Below are positions 4,515 through 5,385 of a DNA stretch of 5,385 nucleotides, piece after piece. Every line of letters begins with the position of its first letter. Positions within the stretch are counted from its first letter, which is position 1. Position numbers and translations under genes: made by a program. Under the pieces are notes generated by a model. It had not been told where the DNA came from. It made no database searches and saw nothing but the letters and a program-made list of their open reading frames with translations. Origin of the DNA: Planctomycetota bacterium (lineage in GTDB: Bacteria; Planctomycetota; Phycisphaerae; UBA1845); contig JADFIX010000354.1 in NCBI GenBank assembly GCA_022566435.1, positions 1 through 5,385 of the forward strand, given 5' to 3'.

Positions 4515-5385
4515 ACCGTCGCTTCACCATGGTGCAGCAGGCCAAAGAGTACCTGCAACAACGTCGGTCGATGGGTTTCGCACTGGAATCCCAGGGCTAC
4601 CTACTGTTGAAGTTTGCAGAGTCCCTCGATCGTTCGGGACATCGCGGTCCGCTCACAACGGACGCGGCGCTGCGATGGGTAAACCTTCCCAAGGCGGCGT
4701 CACGGAACTATCGCGCGAGACGACTTTCGGTTGTGCGTTGTTTCGCTCGCTACCTGGCTGTGCGAGATGGCCGTAGTGAGGTGCCCGGCCGGAACCTCAT
4801 TGCGAAATTGTCCTTTCATCAACGGCCCCATCTCTACAGCCAGCAGGAACTTGAACAATTACTGGAGGCGGCTGGTCGGTTATTGCCCACGTATCCACTG
4901 AGGCGGCTAACCTACCAGACATTATTTGGGCTGTTGGCGTGTACCGGCTTGCGTGTTTCGGAGGCGTTGAGACTCACCTGTGCGCTTGTGGACTTGGATC
5001 GTGGTGTCTTGCGGATCGAGAAAACCACGTTCAAGAAGGGGATTGGCTTGCCCGGGCGGGTTCTCGAGAGCGGCAAACCCGCATGGATCAAGGATGTCAC
5101 CGTTGATTCCAACTTCCCGCGCGCCAAAATGGTCGATGATATCGGGGTTAAAGGTGCCTTTGCCTTTCCTGTATGGGCGCAGGCGAAGGTGGTGGCGGTG
5201 CTTGAGTTTTTTGATGAAGAACAGGGCGAACCCGACGAATCTCTGTTGCAGACCGTGACCCATATCGGGTCCCAACTGGGGCGGCTGTACGAGCGGGAAA
5301 GGGCCGCAACAAGTTTACGCGAGGCGCGCGATGTGGCGCAGGAGGCGACGCGGGCCAAGGACATGTTCCTGGCTGCCATGAGCCA
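4511..5385 (+). CDS. Truncated tyrosine recombinase fused in frame to GAF-histidine kinase, 3' end outside window
   Basis: The frame is open from ATG 4511 to the right edge (291 full codons). Residues 1-176 are the second recombinase of the module: a helical DNA-binding domain (about 1-100), then the beginning of a catalytic domain from HLYSQQELEQLLEAAG, with the first catalytic Arg148 in TGLRVSEALRL. The match to a recombinase stops at EKTTFKK (170-176), around the hairpin that carries the catalytic Lys. The HxxR, H/W and Tyr motifs are absent. From G177 the protein is different: GIGLPGRVLESGKPAWI (177-193), GAFAFPV (215-221) and VVAVLEFF (227-234) are typical of the C-terminal half of a GAF sensor domain. 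A helical linker (257-282) and AKDMFLAAMS (282-291) follow, which is the start of a HisKA domain just before its phospho-accepting His. The N-terminal half of the GAF domain is missing. The recombinase part cannot be active. Whether the kinase works, or whether the join is an assembly artefact, is open. Confidence 0.85.
   Translation, partial: MNRRFTMVQQAKEYLQQRRSMGFALESQGYLLLKFAESLDRSGHRGPLTTDAALRWVNLPKAASRNYRARRLSVVRCFARYLAVRDGRSEVPGRNLIAKLSFHQRPHLYSQQELEQLLEAAGRLLPTYPLRRLTYQTLFGLLACTGLRVSEALRLTCALVDLDRGVLRIEKTTFKKGIGLPGRVLESGKPAWIKDVTVDSNFPRAKMVDDIGVKGAFAFPVWAQAKVVAVLEFFDEEQGEPDESLLQTVTHIGSQLGRLYERERAATSLREARDVAQEATRAKDMFLAAMS
5030..5041 (+). other. Junction between recombinase and GAF-kinase sequence
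   Basis: The codons TTC AAG AAG GGG (F174-K175-K176-G177) lie where the recombinase pattern ends and the GAF pattern begins. Both families plausibly have a similar stretch here: recombinases of this type read EKT-FKK, and GAF kinases of this type read T-F--G-GLPGRV. A short shared sequence could thus have guided the join. The exact break cannot be placed more finely than about 5021-5045. Confidence 0.65.

Noticed and set aside
4456..4776. 106-codon + frame overlapping the recombinase junction
   Set aside because: It is a shadow in another phase of the two overlapping recombinase genes, which carry the conserved motifs and ribosome binding sites.
4912..5379. Open frames of 117 and 155 codons on the - strand opposite the fusion gene
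   Set aside because: The + strand shows recognisable recombinase, GAF and HisKA motifs throughout, while the - strand products have none.

Overview
The window is a GC-rich bacterial sequence with three identifiable genes or gene parts and a striking 3' end, all on the + strand. The left part looks like a planctomycete or a relative. It holds the 3' part of a sulfatase that carries an extra beta-rich C-terminal region, a stand-alone class I methyltransferase, and long gaps between genes that are rich in inverted repeats. This assignment is an inference from protein style, not from a marker gene. No rRNA, tRNA or CRISPR array is visible.

Layout. Positions 1-971 are the 3' portion of a sulfatase gene whose start and catalytic-cysteine region lie upstream. 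Positions 972-1234 hold two hairpins and a perfect 10-bp inverted repeat just ahead of the next gene. Positions 1235-2104 encode a complete SAM-dependent methyltransferase of the sterol/tocopherol methyltransferase-like type. Positions 2105-2925 contain no convincing gene but hold several perfect short inverted repeats. A doubtful 74-codon ORF with a good ribosome binding site lies at 2926-3150. Just after it come three copies of a TTATGYRGAG motif, two direct and one inverted, which precede a recombinase module.

The module has a complete 409-residue tyrosine recombinase (3285-4514). Its stop codon overlaps the start of a second recombinase gene (4511 on) as ATGA. This resembles the first two genes of a recombinase-in-trio (RIT / y4rABC-like) element. 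The second gene is not intact. After 176 residues, inside the catalytic domain, it continues in frame into the C-terminal half of a GAF domain and the start of a histidine-kinase HisKA domain. The window ends at the expected H-box. Either the mobile element has really fused to a sensor-kinase gene, or two sequences were joined at a short shared stretch by illegitimate recombination or by the assembler. The fusion is the most noteworthy point of the window.

The three parts do not look like one pathway. The gaps of 263 and 821 bases argue against an operon joining sulfatase, methyltransferase and recombinases. Only the two recombinase genes are clearly co-translated.
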